From assembly GCF_011386835.1 (NCBI RefSeq), contig NC_088796.1:29219011-29283010 (forward strand): a stretch of DNA of 64,000 nt, read 5' to 3'. Every line of letters starts with the position of its first letter. Positions within the stretch are counted from its first letter, which is position 1. The position numbers and the translations under genes are program-made. The stretch comes from Chrysemys picta bellii (taxonomy: Eukaryota; Chordata; Testudines; Emydidae). Below, one piece after another: positions 22,858 through 34,737 of this stretch. The notes below the pieces were generated by a model, which saw only the letters and a list, made by a program, of their open reading frames with translations, had not been told where the DNA came from and made no database searches.

Positions 22858-23541
22858 ATATCTTATTGCCCTTATATAAATCCATAGTATGCCCACATCT
22901 AAATACTGATTACAGTTGTGGTCTCTTCATCTCATCTCAAAAAAGATATACTGGCATTAGAAAAGGTTCAGAGAAGGGCAATTAAAATGATTAGGGGTTT
23001 GGAATGGGTCCCATATGAGGAGAGATTAGAGGCTAGGACTTTTCAGCTTGGAAAAAGAGGAGACTAAGGGGGGAGATATGATAGAGGTATATAAAATCAT
23101 GAGTGGTGTGGAGAAAGTGAATAAGGAAAAGTTATTTACTTGTTCCCATAATATAAGAACTAGGGGCCACCAAATGAAATTAACGGGCAGCAGGTTTAAA
23201 ATAAATAAAAGGAAGTTCTTCACACAGTGCACAGTCAACCTGTGGAACTCCTTGCCTGAGGAGGTTGTGAAGGCTAGGACTATAACAGGGTTTAAAAGAG
23301 AACTGGATAAATTCGTGGAGGTTAAGTCCATTAATGGCTACTAGCCAGGATGGTTAAGGAACGGTGTCCCTAGCCTCTGTTTGTCAGAGGGTGGAGATAG
23401 ATGGCAGGAGAGAGACCACTTGATCATTACGTGTTAGATTCACTCCCTCTGGGGCACCTGGTATTGGCCACTGTCAGCAGACAGGATACTGGGCTGGATG
23501 GACCTTTGGTCTGACCCAATACAGCCATTCTTATGTTCTTA
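22858..23541 (+). mobile_element. CR1 LINE fragment, plus orientation
   Basis: Reads as the ORF2 C-terminus plus 3' UTR of a CR1 subfamily different from the minus-strand copies. The 98-codon frame 23048-23344 contains GGDMIEVYKIM, TRGHQMKL and the W-N-S-L-P-E-E-V-V box near its end. The 3' UTR has 'ctgggctggatggacctttg' and ends 'gccattcttatgttctta' at 23541. It is 5'-truncated, with no reverse transcriptase. Confidence 0.88.
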
Positions 23542-23795
23542 TCTGATCAACAGATATAAATATGTTGTCTATAAAGATGTGTGATTGCTAGCACGTGAGA
23601 GACTTATTGTGTGTACTTAAACTGACTGTAACTTCAGTTGGCGTATGGATCCTTTATGGATTAAGAGCTGGGCCAGCCTGTGAGCAAGTACAATATGCCA
23701 TCTGATGTACATAAACCATGTAAGCAGATAAGAGATCATAAGGCCAATTCTGATCAAAGAGGAGAAAGGACATTCAAGAACCGGCTTCTATTTGT

Positions 23796-23960
23796 GGTTC
23801 AACCACAGACTTCTTGTGTCACCCTGGGCTAGTTGTTTAATCTAACCTATGCCTGTCTCCCACCTATAAACTAGTTCACTGCAATGTTATGAGGATAAAA
23901 TCCATTAATGAGTGTGAGGCGCTCAGGTACAGCATACAGATGAGCACCATATAAATACCT
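23796..23960 (+). repeat. MIR-like SINE fragment
   Basis: 'tgtcaccctgggctagttgt', 'ttaatctaacc', 'tgttatgaggataaaatcca' and 'gcaccatataaatacctga' follow the order of MIR core and tail. Confidence 0.7.
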
Positions 23961-24033
23961 GAGTAGATCTCTCACTTCTTATGTACGTATGTATGATACC
24001 ATTGATTTCATTGAAGTTGCATCTGATTTTTAG

Positions 24034-24304
24034 AGCATCTGACAACAGAGCCAGGCCCCATATGTTTGCATCCATGGTTTTGGATGACAGCAGAATTTTC
24101 AACCCCCAGAATCACAACAGCTGCCTTACCCCAGATTTAGTGCCTGAAGTTAAGTGGATCTTCTGTCACCAGTCCAGCCGTGAGCAGGATTCCCTTCCAC
24201 AAGGCTTGTGGACAAAACTGTACAAGCATGATTCTATGGCTGCATATGCGGAGTTTTTGGACCATTTGAATCAGGGTAATGCTGCCTTGAGAAGGACAGA
24301 TTGA
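24034..24304 (+). CDS. Candidate terminal coding exon or old coding relic, function unknown
   Basis: The only sizeable open frame in the window with no repeat explanation. Translation can start at 23981, but the first part (23999-24030) looks like common AT-rich repeat. A possible acceptor 'tctgatttttag' precedes the conserved-looking part, which runs to a TGA at 24302-24304 (about 90 residues; contains WTKLYKHDSMAAYAEFLDHL). ATTAAA near 24526 and AATAAA near 24641 would allow a short 3' UTR. I do not recognise the protein and see no companion exon. Chance or an unknown transposon remnant remain quite possible. Confidence 0.2.
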
Positions 24305-25080
24305 AATAACCATAATTCATAACCACTGTTTGGTTCAACTAGGGAGTCTCTGCTCAGTAACTACCCTGATCCTTAAGCAAGGTGCATGTTAGCGAGACAT
24401 TTTCCAACCTTGCCACTCACCTATTCTTCTTGTCAACCTTGCCATGTTGTTTACCTCTGCTGCTTCTGAAGTCTGAGGCTACTGTTTGTTTCCTCCCATT
24501 TTTGCTCTCTTGTGCTGTTTCTCATTAAACCGTTCCATTCTGATTTAAATGACTGTGTGCTAACTTCAAACTGATTAATGTGAAGGGGCTCAGCACTTAC
24601 AGCCAGGGGTTCAAATCCCCCCGTCAAACCCTATTGTTTAATAAAGTAAATTTGTTTTCTTTGATACAAAAATTATAATCATCAAGCAACTGGGGTGGGG
24701 GGATGGAGAACAGAACTGTCACTAAAACTGAGATAAAAAGGCTTTTCAGCTCCGTACATTTTTTGCAAAGGAAAATAACTGAAGTTGATTACCCTGTTTA
24801 TCACTGACTCGATTTGTTGGTTCCCTTGGCAACTGATACTGGGGTAGATGATGTTACTTGTAGCCTGAAGCAGGTCAACATTTAACTTCTGTATTGGCTG
24901 TATTCAATGTTTTTATGACTATTGGTGGGATGGAGGGAAAAAGGCAAGTTCAAGAAAGAAAGAAAAATTAATTTAGTGCTATTCAAAATTTACCTGGACT
25001 ATGAATTTAAGTAACACTACTGATAGAATTAAGAAAAACATTATTGAATTTAGCTTTGTATTATTGTCATTTCTGGTTTT
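24305..25080. other. Unannotated sequence
   Basis: No recognised feature apart from the possible polyadenylation signals mentioned for the preceding candidate exon. Confidence 0.35.
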
Positions 25081-25167
25081 GATCTTGTCTCAACCCAGAA
25101 GCTAAGCAGGGGGCATCCTGGGCAGTACTTGGATGAGAAATCACTATGGACAACCTATGTGCTATAG
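25081..25167 (+). pseudogene. 5S rRNA-like sequence (5S-derived SINE head or 5S pseudogene)
   Basis: Matches the 3' two-thirds of eukaryotic 5S rRNA: 'agctaagcaggg' (25100-25111, the internal box A region), 'agtacttggatgagaaatca' (25124-25143, the box C region) and 'atgtgctatag' where 5S has its last conserved block. Several substitutions and the missing 5' part show it is not a working 5S gene. A 5S-headed SINE of the AmnSINE/SINE3 kind is the likely source, but no downstream SINE body was identified. Confidence 0.65.
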
Positions 25168-26174
25168 GGATCCAGTTTATGACCCTCGTTACTCAGCATG
25201 GTGTTGTAGGAGCATAGTGGTTCTTGATGTGCTGGTCTGTCAACTAGGGCACTTGATAGGCAAAAACAAAGTCCTAATATCGTGTGATCATTAAATAGTC
25301 AATGCTATGTTTTGCAGTAGCAGGGTGTTAGCCTGCATGTCCTGCCCAAATTTCTCTTGGGGAAACTGCAGTCATTCTGCTGAACGGTCTCCCTAATACT
25401 TTAAATGGATAAGACACGCTCCATTTTGCTGTTGTGTATTGTTGCTGCACACTGTTGAACATTTGCAACCAAAGGGGCTGCCCTTCAGTAGTGGATGAAA
25501 TGATATTTTTTTAATATACAATTTGCAAAGTACTTAAGGGTCCTTAGGAATGAGAGAGCCACCAAGTCGTCATTTGCTAAAATGGAAGTCTGTTTCCAGA
25601 GCTGAGGTATGTGCAAATTCCCCACCCCGCCCCAATATTCATGGGAGCTCACATATCAGTAGGAAAATAGGCCACATGCTATTGGATTACAGAGGTGTAA
25701 TGGCAAAGATGTATATTTTACATATTTCTAGTAGCCACTTGCAGACATTACTGTTCTCTCTGTTATAGTTTTCAGTTTTGATGTGTGTTCTTCTTCTCAG
25801 TATTCTGCAGAAGGAGTGGCTGCGCCATAACATTGGTCCTTCTAAGGCCAATGGATGATGTACTCCACAGGGGCACTCAGCCTGTTGTATTGGACTGTAT
25901 GAGGTACTCCTCTCTGCCTAAGTCCTGCTGTTCATTCATACTCCAGTTCTTTACAATGTATATACAGCATGGTGTTTATCCCTCATGTAGGTGCTGAGGA
26001 CTCAAACTTTTGGTATCAGCTTCCCAATTAACTACCTTACAGCTCTATGCCACCCTGGGATCCTTCTTCTGCAAACTGTTAAATAGGCTTTCCAGACTGT
26101 CCGTGCCATTTGAGCAAAAACAGCTTGAATGGGGGATGGAGTGATGGGGGTGTGAGAAGGAGAAATCTGCTTCA
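25168..26174. other. Unannotated sequence
   Basis: Nothing recognised. Confidence 0.35.
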
Positions 26175-26290
26175 CTGTGTGACCCTGGGCTAGTCACTTA
26201 ATCTGTCTGTCTCCATTTCCTAATATTTTAAATGGGATAACCATTTATTTAATATTTAACCACCTAGCTCCTCACATTGTCTAGGAGATA
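26175..26290 (+). repeat. MIR-like SINE fragment
   Basis: 'gtgtgaccctgggctagtca', 'cttaatctgtctgtctccat' and 'ttcctaatattttaaatggg' follow the MIR core order. Confidence 0.7.
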
Positions 26291-27615
26291 ACTATTTAAA
26301 ATGTCCCTTATTTATCTGATAGACTGAAATGGCTCTAATTCAGAAATATTTAGAATACTTCTCCTTGATATTGCTTAGGAGGACAAGATTATTACCTACT
26401 GAAAGGGAAGCATTCAAGTTAGCATCTGATAACGTACACAATATTTACAACAACATAGCAACTGTAGCTGTCTTCAGCAATTCAGATCTGTCAAGTGGAA
26501 ATATTTTTTTTAAATGAAATCTCATTTGTGTTTTCAAATGCTATTGAACAAGTGTCTAGAAGACTGCAGACTTCATGGCAGACTGCCCTATCTGTAGTTT
26601 CCAGATCTGCTGCTTAAAAGCTGCTTCTGATAGAAAACTAGGACAAATAAAATAAAGATCTAATTTCCATTTTCTCTTTCAGTACTTATGCCTTGAAATT
26701 TTGGGGTGGGTAAATTACTTTGGGGTTTTCTGAGTTCAGAACTGAGAGCGAACAGCAGCAGTCAGAACAACCTTTTAAAATAAGATTTTTATTTAATTAA
26801 ACAATATACTGCCAACAAATCCTTATCTCTGCAACTTTAAATTGTCACACTGTGTGCTCCCACTGAAAGCTGATTTGCTCCGTTTTCTGCTGTAGGCTAC
26901 AAGTCTGGAACGAACAAGCTCTGACTAATCACAAGGGAGCTGAAGAGCACAAGTCTGGTCAACTAAAGCTGAGTTAGAGCTAAACAGAGAAGGTTGGCAA
27001 GATCTGAAAGTTGGTAGGCTATCCATGTTTTTCCAGAGCAACTTACACAAAGATCATTCAAAGAAAAGGCTGCATGCTGCAAAGCATTCTGGGTCATAAA
27101 CACTGAAGCCAACCCCTCTCAGGGGCAATGTTCTAGCAGAATGGGGTAGGAGCAGAAAACTAGTAAGTGCAGGGTTGAACAGGGTTATTTAAACATGGGC
27201 TTCCTCCACACAGAGGGCACGGGAGAAGTAAACTGGTCTATCCTGTTTTCTTTACAGCATATGGCAGCTATAGCTGGAGCCAGCAAGAGGAAAATTAAGG
27301 TAAAAGAGGGGGGGGGGAAGAGGGGGGACCAAATGCTATTACTTAGTGGACAGGACTGTTTTTCTCTATTAGGCAAACATTTTTTCATACTACTTTGTTT
27401 TTTCAATTTCTCTGTTCTGCATGGTAGCTGCGCAAATCAGAGCAAGTAGCAGCACCATGCGGCCGGGCCTGCACTAGATACTGTTTGCAGATGTGGCTTG
27501 TGCAGCTACAGACTATACTAGGTCTGGTTTTAGCCAGTCTTACCAAACAAACAGAAAACAAAAACTATTCCTACAGTCAAATAACATGAACTAGATTCAC
27601 TAACTTTAAATACAG
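26291..27615. other. Unannotated sequence
   Basis: A G-rich run near 27308-27326. No gene recognised. Confidence 0.35.
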
Positions 27616-27685
27616 TGTGGGTGAAATCCTGGCCCTATGGAAGTTCATGGAAAAACCTTCCATTGAAGTAAATGGGGTAGGATTT
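27616..27685. repeat. Degenerate snap-back repeat
   Basis: 'tgaaatcctggccctatgga' is mirrored by 'ccattgaagtaaatgggg' and 'aggatttgacc'. The same design, with other spacing, is visible near 33300-33355 and 48115-48180. Confidence 0.5.
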
Positions 27686-28012
27686 GACCCTTTATTTTTA
27701 AAATTCTCATCCTTGAGGTCTCCTTCCTTGTCTATGTCCCATTGAGGACATTACAACAGCCACCATGTTTTATGCTTCATTGCATCTGTATCTTCTGCCA
27801 TATAAGATCTCTCTCTCTGACACAAAGTTAATTAACAACCTTGATTGTGGCGGTTTACAACATGGCTTCTCAGATAGTTCCCCAGGAGGTGTCATTTCCA
27901 AACAGCTTCCTGGGGAAACTGTATGCTACCTAAAAGTGTCTGCTAGCACTTTCATTTTGTTAGTCACCACTTTGTCTTAGATTCTGCACTCATGAGATCT
28001 AACAGCAGTTCC

Positions 28013-28036
28013 TTTTTTTTTTTTTTTTTTTTTTTT
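28013..28036. repeat. Poly-T tract (24 bases)
   Basis: Uninterrupted T-run. The minus-strand open frame next to it merely reads it as polylysine. Confidence 0.95.
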
Positions 28037-29734
28037 GGCAACTAAGAGTAATAAGACACAATTTCCTTTTAGTGGTATGTTGTTTTTAAAGGTCCTGATC
28101 CAAAGCCCAGTCTTTCCTTTTGAGTTTCCTTTGAGTTCAGTTGGATAAGGCCATAAATGGCAGCAGGAGAGCTTGTTATGTGAGAAATTTTCCAATCCCT
28201 TCCGAGGATAAAATGTGAACAGCCTCTTCAGGCCAAGGAATTGGCATAAATTATATGGCCCCAGGGTTTAGTCAAACCAGACTGGAGGTAATCTAAATCT
28301 GTTTTGTAAATGAATTGGGATATTTACCATTGAGGATGTTTACGTGGCCCTTCAGAAGTCATCTTCGTGCAAACCATCTGTGTTTCTCAATCGCAGGCTA
28401 TTCGGAAATTCAGCTTTATGCTGTCACTGAACAATTAATATTGCAATACATTCTGAATTTCCCTTGAAGGGCATTACTAGAGCTGTTTGGGGGCTTACAT
28501 TATCTACTTCCCCAAGAGAAATGCATTTGGCAACTGCTGATTTTTCTCAGCTTCACAACATTTTAGTAATGCATCCTGTCCTTCATCCTTGTGACATTAG
28601 CTTCACTGCAGGAGTTAGTCCATCCCTTCTGGACCCATTAAGTTGTTTTATTGCTTATTTGTTCTTTCATGGTCTTAAAAGAAAATCTTTTTCTCTGTCT
28701 AGACTGTCTGTTTTTTGCACCATTTTCCAGACAAATCCAGTTCACGAGACAGTGGCTTGAAGAATCTTTGTAACTCTTGCAAAATTAAACATTATCTATC
28801 TGAAGAGATAATCCTAATAGTCTTTTAGTTATTACAAGCTTTTATGTTTAAATTGTCATGAGGAACTGTAATTTTAAAGAAACATATTGACTTGAATGTT
28901 TACTAAATATGTCTTTTAAAGATAAAATAGTTCTACAACATAACGCTCCCTGAATAAAAGATCCAGAATATCCTTGAAGGAATGGAATATTTTAAGAGGC
29001 ACAAACTGACCAACTGATAGCAAAGAAAATGGAAATAAAAGTCCAATTTTGTTTCACAATCTGAAAAAAAATTCCAAAGGATAAGAAGCATTTGTCTCAT
29101 GTGTAAGAGAAATACATTAGCAACTGAAGTTTTCAATTAACTCACATTGCGGAGCCTACTTGGATGAAAAACAAGTGTTTTAAATTGCAAGCTCTGAATT
29201 TATTCCTGATTTGTTAAATTAAAATTGAATGGATGGAGCCCTCTTCACATTCTGTTCCATGGGGCCCCACTCTGTCACATGTTGGTTTGCAGTTAAGAAG
29301 ACAACCACCAGCAGAAAGCTTAAATTTCCCACTCTAATTAAACTCTTTACATTGCATTTCACAATGGATTTCTGATGAGAATTCTTCTCTCTTGAACTTG
29401 GACAGCTGGAGCAAGCAAAATGAGCAACACTTTCCATTAAATCCGTTTCCCGGTTCTGTGGGTCACAGAGGGGAGGTAGTGGCAGTACAAACTTCCCAAT
29501 TCCATCACTATGCTGTAAACCTGACGTGGAGGGAGCACTTTTAGAGACAAGAATTTCATTCTTTGGGCCTCATTCCCTCCTGTTTTGAACCATGTGAAGG
29601 CAATAAGGTGGACATTTTTAACAGAGAACATTTAACCACTGCAAGTGGAAATGTTTAGTGAAACGTTGGCTCTTAACCACTCAGGGTGATTATGGCGGTG
29701 AAGTTGAATCATTAAAAAATAAAGAAATCTTGTG
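28037..29734. other. Unannotated sequence
   Basis: No gene or repeat recognised. The 98-codon frame at 28464-28760 has no domain features. Confidence 0.35.
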
Positions 29735-30664
29735 TAACAGGGTGTGCCAACCCTTTAACACAGATCTACATGCTAGGACAACCCTGTTCCTCTAACAAGA
29801 ACTACTGGAATTGGAGTCAGGAGGGATGCCTGGGAGTTTGAAGTGGACACAGCCAAGTATAGTGAGAAAGGGGTCAGGGATATAAACACTTCCCTTTCTT
29901 CAGTACAAGGGAATACTGACTGGAGGGAGACTGGAGAGGTGTTCTCGTGAAGAAACTAGAGGAAGACACTATGGAAGGAGCAAGGCACATCTCCTCAGTC
30001 AAAGGCCTGAGACAGGCTTTGGAGGAAGAGAGGCAGCCACAGAGCTTGCTAACATATCAAGGGGAGGGGTATTGTCTGCCCAACAGATAGACAAAGATTA
30101 TTCCTGAGAAGGAAGCTGTGGAGACTATGTTAAGGTACATGTTGTGTTTATATTACTTTAGATAGGAAGTGAGAGTTTGAAATCTAAGGACTCTGTGGGG
30201 CCCATGGGGTTGCTAAGAGTCATCCCAAAATGTTCATTTGAAAGTCAGTGATTGGAGTCAGGTTGGAGGGGTGAGTGTAGACACTAGCTAGCTGAGGTGG
30301 TTTGGTTCAGGCTTGCTGAAGTTGCCACAAAAGGTCTCTCAAGACTCCAGAGACACGTCTGTCGGGTATGAAAGAAGTCAGGGCTGCCAAGAGAGTTGCA
30401 GTAAGACCAGATTGGGAGAACATCAGGCCCTGTGGCTCATGAAAGGGAAGCCTGAACTAGGATATGAGAAAGTTAAATCTGTTTGATTTGATTTGGTGTT
30501 TTTGTGTGTGTCCACTTTAACAGTTTAGTTAATGATAAAGCTAATACCCCAGTTAGATTCCCTCATTAAATAAAATACCACTATCTAGTAACTGCGTAGT
30601 AGCACTCCACCTCACAGATGGATCTGACATAGTAAGAGGAGCAACTGGGGAAGAGGTGCTGTGA
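29735..30664 (+). mobile_element. Probable LTR of a retroelement
   Basis: Starts TGTAACAGGGTG, like the solo LTR at 16731. It has a TATA-like 'gatataaac' near 29880 and AATAAA at 30569-30574, and one possible end is ..GGTGCTGTGACA at 30664. No target duplication could be matched, so the right boundary is a guess. Confidence 0.45.
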
Positions 30665-31502
30665 CAAGAGGACAAGGTGATTTCAAAGTTCCTTCACCAT
30701 AGTCTCCAGTGTTCAGGCTCAGTCCTGGGATCTCACAAGCAGCGGTGACATCCTCAAGAGGGAGGGTAAGTGGGTTGCAGCCAGTACCAGTATTCTGTAA
30801 GGCCCTCCTGGTGTAACCTCACTAGGTAGGTCAGGGCAAAGTAAGTCCCCTCAAGTTACAAGTCACACCCTTGCCCATAGCCAGGGAACTGTGCCCAGCC
30901 TGTTTCTCTAATGCCAAGGCAGTGAGAGACAGGTTGCTTCTTGTCCTGCCAAGATAACTGAGAGTGAGATAGGGTCCCATTTTACAATACTCCTGCGCTT
31001 AACCCTGTAACTAGCTCACACATAAGGGGATCCCCATTCCTGGGGCTACAGTCTTTGAAGTGAGGGAGCGGTGCCCCAAGATAAGATTTCCAAGTGAAAA
31101 GTTTGGTGGTGGCAGCAGGTATCTGAGACTAGGTTGTAAGAAACCTGGGGTCGTGGCAGAAAGACATAAACAGTAGTCGGGTCAAAGGTAGTAGCCCCAG
31201 AGAAAATGAAATAGGGAGAGCTTGATGTTGGACCTGTCGTACGCTCTATAATTTAGGTCCCAAGGCTTGAACTCTCAGGAGAGGCCAACAGGTTCATTGA
31301 CTTAGACTCTTGAGGGACAGACCCAGAGAGAGAGACTGGGTGAAGGTTTGGGCTTTTGTTAATTTGAACCTTTGTTACCCTGCAAGTGCTGGAGTGTTGG
31401 TTTAGCTGGAGAACTATACCATCTTGCCAGAGAAGAAAACTGAGGTAATAGCCATAGTGTCTGTCTGTCTCTCTCTCCGTCCAGCTGGGACCTCCACACA
31501 CC
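30665..31502. other. Possible LTR-element internal remnant
   Basis: Follows the LTR-like sequence directly. 'gtttggtggtggcagcaggt' near 31100 and the purine-rich context resemble untranslated leader sequence of LTR elements. No gag or pol frame is visible. Confidence 0.25.
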
Positions 31503-32397
31503 TAGAATCATAGAATATCAGGGTTGGAAGGGACCTCAGGAGGTCATCTAGTCCAACCCCCTGCTCAAACCAGGACCAATCCCCAATTAAATCTCAGCTA
31601 GGGCTTTGTCAAGCCCGGCCTTAAAAACCTCTAAGGAAGGAGATTCCACCACCTCCCTAGGTAACCCATTCCAGTGCTTCACCACCCTCCTAGTGAAAAA
31701 GTTTTTCCTAATATCCAACCTAAACCTCCCCCACTGCAACTTGAGACCATTACTCCTTGTTCTGTCATCTGCTACCACTGAGAACAGTCTAGATCCATCC
31801 TCTTTGGAACTCCCTTTCAGGTAGTTGAAAGCAGCTATTAAATCCCCCCACATCCTTCTCTTCTGCAGACTAAATAATCCCAGTTCCCTCAGCCTCTCCT
31901 TATAAATCATGTGCTCCAGCCCCCTAATCATTTTTGTTGCCCTCTGCTGGACTCTTTCCAATTTTTCCACATCCTTCTTGGTGTGTGGGGCCCAAAACTA
32001 TACACAGTACTCCAGATGAGGCCTCACCAATGCCAAATAGAGGGGAATGATCATGTCCCTTGATCTGCTGGCAGTGCTCCTACTTAAACAGCCCAAAATG
32101 CTGTTAGCCTTCTTGGCAACAAGGGCACACTGTTGACTCATATCCAGCTTCTCGTCCACTGTAACCTCTAGGTCCTTTTCTGCAGAACTGCTGCCTAGCC
32201 ATTTGGTCCCTAGTCTGTAGCAGTGCATGGGATTCTTCTGTCCTAAGTGCAAGACTCTGCACTTGTCCTTGTTGAACCTCATCAGGTTTCTTTTGGCCCA
32301 ATCCTGTAATTTGTCTAGGTCCCTCTGTATCCTATCCCTACCCTCCAGCGTATCTACCACGCCTCCCAGTTTAGTGTCATCTGAAAACTTGCTGAGG
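31503..32397 (-). mobile_element. CR1 LINE fragment with ORF2 C-terminus (one in-frame stop)
   Basis: A young-looking 3' end ('tagaatcatagaatatcagg') leads into ORF2 read from 32397 down to 31587. The frame begins at the polymerase box FSDDTKLGG (F-S-D-D for F-A-D-D) and includes RDRIQRDLDKLQDWAKRN, MSQQCALVAKKA and PLYLALVRPHLEYCV. A TAG at 31998-32000 interrupts it where the family has glutamine. The same frame then resumes ([33 protein letters not shown]) to its natural end. The 5' break is close to a (TG)n tract. Confidence 0.93.
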
Positions 32398-32420
32398 ACA
32401 CTAAACCTTGTTTTGTTAAG

Positions 32421-32447
32421 TGTGTGTGTGTGTGTGTGTGTGTGTGT
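32421..32447. repeat. (TG)n microsatellite
   Basis: About 13 units, 24 bp beyond the 5' break of the CR1 copy. Confidence 0.93.
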
Positions 32448-33489
32448 ACACACTTGCTTCTGGCACTGTTAATGAGAAATTAAAAATATATAAATTCAAA
32501 GAAATGATGACTTGGTGGAGCTGGTTACATTTTTTCCCCAATAAGTTATTGGACCTGACTCTTCTTTTACGAGTTTTTTCAACAGATTTCACTGGAATTA
32601 TTCCTGGCTTACATCAGCGTTGAGCATTGAGATAAGAATTGGGCCTATTGTGCTGCATTATGTATGTCCCTCAATTTTTATATTCACCAGAAGGAAATGC
32701 TCCCATAGCAACTGTTACATATGTTTCTATGCTAGCAGGACTGTCTCAGACGCAGATCATCTTGATAAAGTGCACCTAATATAAGATGTGTATATGACAG
32801 TAGATTTTTTTTTTAATTTGGTGCAATGTTTTGAGATGAAATCTCTGTCTTTAGAAACACACAAATTTCCATTTCTCTGACTGATTTGCTCTTTATCAAT
32901 TCTGATGTCTCTCTCCTTACTGCAATGCAGAGAAAAGAGCAATTAATAATAAAACAAATAAAAAAAAACAACCCACCAAAAGGGATTGCAACCAAAAGGA
33001 TGAGTTTTTATAACAAGGGGAAAAGACAGTTTGCGCTGGGCTGCTGTAATGAGAGATTTATCTTTCTTACTTATCAATTTGTTGCTGCGATGCAATAAGA
33101 GCAACATAAGGGTTGGTGAGATGACACATTCTGGCAGATTTTGAATAATGCCTTATATGCTCCAGTTGTCGACGACAGGCAGTCCTTTAAACTCTACCTA
33201 GCTGTTGGGTTAAGGAGACTTCCTAGAAATCACATGGTGCAGACACAGGCGGCAACAACAACATTTGTTCATACAACCATTCAAGCTGTATTGGTGGCCC
33301 TACTGAAGTCAATGGCAAAACTTCCATCTGTTTCAGTGGAGCCAGAATTTCACCCTCCATTTGTATTGCATCACTTGAAAAAAGTCTCAGCATGTACTCT
33401 GTGTAGGAATAATGTAAATTGCCTCAAGAAAGCTGGTGCAGAAAACCCATTTGGGGACAGGTTGCAGGAGGGATTACTGGAGCTGCACT
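32448..33489. other. Unannotated sequence
   Basis: A degenerate snap-back of the 'tgaagtcaatgg' kind lies at about 33300-33355. A 116-codon frame (33141-33491) runs through it and is not considered real. Confidence 0.35.
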
Positions 33490-33585
33490 AATGTGGCTAA
33501 GTCACTTGACCAAGGTCCCAAAGCAAATCAGTAATGGAGCTGGGAACAGAACTCAAGTCCTGACTCCCATTCCCTTACTCTAATG
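33490..33585 (-). repeat. MIR-like fragment
   Basis: 'taagtcacttgaccaaggtc', 'gtaatggagctgggaacag' and 'aactcaagtcctgactcc' are the inverted MIR head and core. Confidence 0.65.
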
Positions 33586-33673
33586 ACAATTTCCAGTTAT
33601 AAAGGAAACTCAGTATGTGTGAGAGAGATCACATTCATTACCTAGATTGAAGGGATGTTGGAAATATTCCTAT

Positions 33674-33846
33674 CTTATAGAACTGGAAGGGACCCTGAAA
33701 GGTCATCAAGTCCAACCCCCTGCCTTCACTAGCAGGACCAAGTATTGATTTTGCCCCAGATCCCTAAGTGGCCCTTTCAAGGATTGAACTCACAATGCTG
33801 GGTTTAACAGGCCAATGCTCAAACCACTGAGCTATCCCTCCCCCCC
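33674..33846 (-). mobile_element. Cry-type tRNA-derived SINE, minus orientation
   Basis: Inverted CR1-like tail ('tatagaactggaagggaccc', 'gtcatcaagtccaaccccct') at the left. The inverted tRNA-like head is at the right: box B as 'ggattgaactcacaatgctg' and box A as 'caatgctcaaaccactgagc', ending 'tatccctccccccc'. Same family as 11247-11430. Confidence 0.87.
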
Positions 33847-33919
33847 ATGTGAGGATATATGGGCACAGAACTTGGAAGCTAAGAATAATAAGTTAATATA
33901 ATGTCTAGCTCATACATAG

Positions 33920-34055
33920 TGTTTCATTAATAGATCTCAAAGCATTTTACAAATCAGGTAAGTGTTGTTTTCCCCATTTCTCAGGTGGGGAAACTGAGGC
34001 ACACACGTGCTATCATTGCGAAGGTTGGCAGCAGGCCGGGGGCAAGACTGTAGAG
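33920..34055 (-). repeat. MIR-like SINE fragment
   Basis: 'ccccatttctcaggtgggga', 'aactgaggcacacacg' and 'aaggttggcagcaggcc' are the inverted MIR core. Confidence 0.75.
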
Positions 34056-34659
34056 CAGCTGGTAATGTTTGCCAGGCTACAACTCTGTCAGAGAACTGTC
34101 TCTTTTTTTTATCTGAATTTACCCAGAGTTAACAGCCTGGATTTTACTGCTATGGAGAATCTATTTTCAATTAATGTAATAATTGGGTTCTGCAGAGACA
34201 AATTGCCCAGAGATTTCTTAAACATGCTGTCAATATCTCCAGTGCCTGTTGCATTCTTTCTCTAGTCCGTATGTAATGGATCAAGAGAAGAAATGTCTTC
34301 CACCCACTATCACCTGCCTAACCACATACAAGTCTTTAATCTTGCATTGATATTGATTTATCATGGCTATCTTCAAGAATCCCCTTGAGCATCATTAACC
34401 TAGGAAAGACTCTATCTCCCCAGTCCAATTTGAGAGATGTGTGATCACTGAAGGCCATCTGTGAATTAGCCCAATTGCTAATGTGGCCAATGGCCATGAT
34501 GTGTGGGAAGTACCTCTCACAACAGAGAACAGTGTTGAGCTGCCAACCCCAGAAATCTTCCAGCGTCCATGTGATAGCAGCTGCAGAAGTTCTTTAATCC
34601 TTTGCTTACTGAATTTTTGTCACCTACATATTATAGGTGGGATTTTCAAAAGCACTCAC
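34056..34659. other. Unannotated sequence
   Basis: Nothing recognised. Confidence 0.35.
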
Positions 34660-34737
34660 TGTTGGCCAAACTCTGCTCCCAGTAAAGTCAATGAGAGTTT
34701 TACAGCTGACTTTACTGGGAGCAGAGTTTGGCCAGCA
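34660..34737. repeat. Near-perfect foldback repeat
   Basis: 27-bp arms 34664-34690 and 34707-34733 are exact reverse complements around a 16-base loop. Pairing continues outward with minor mismatches (34641-34655 against about 34742-34756), giving a foldback of roughly 120 bp. It resembles the widespread small symmetrical repeats of amniote genomes. Confidence 0.88.
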
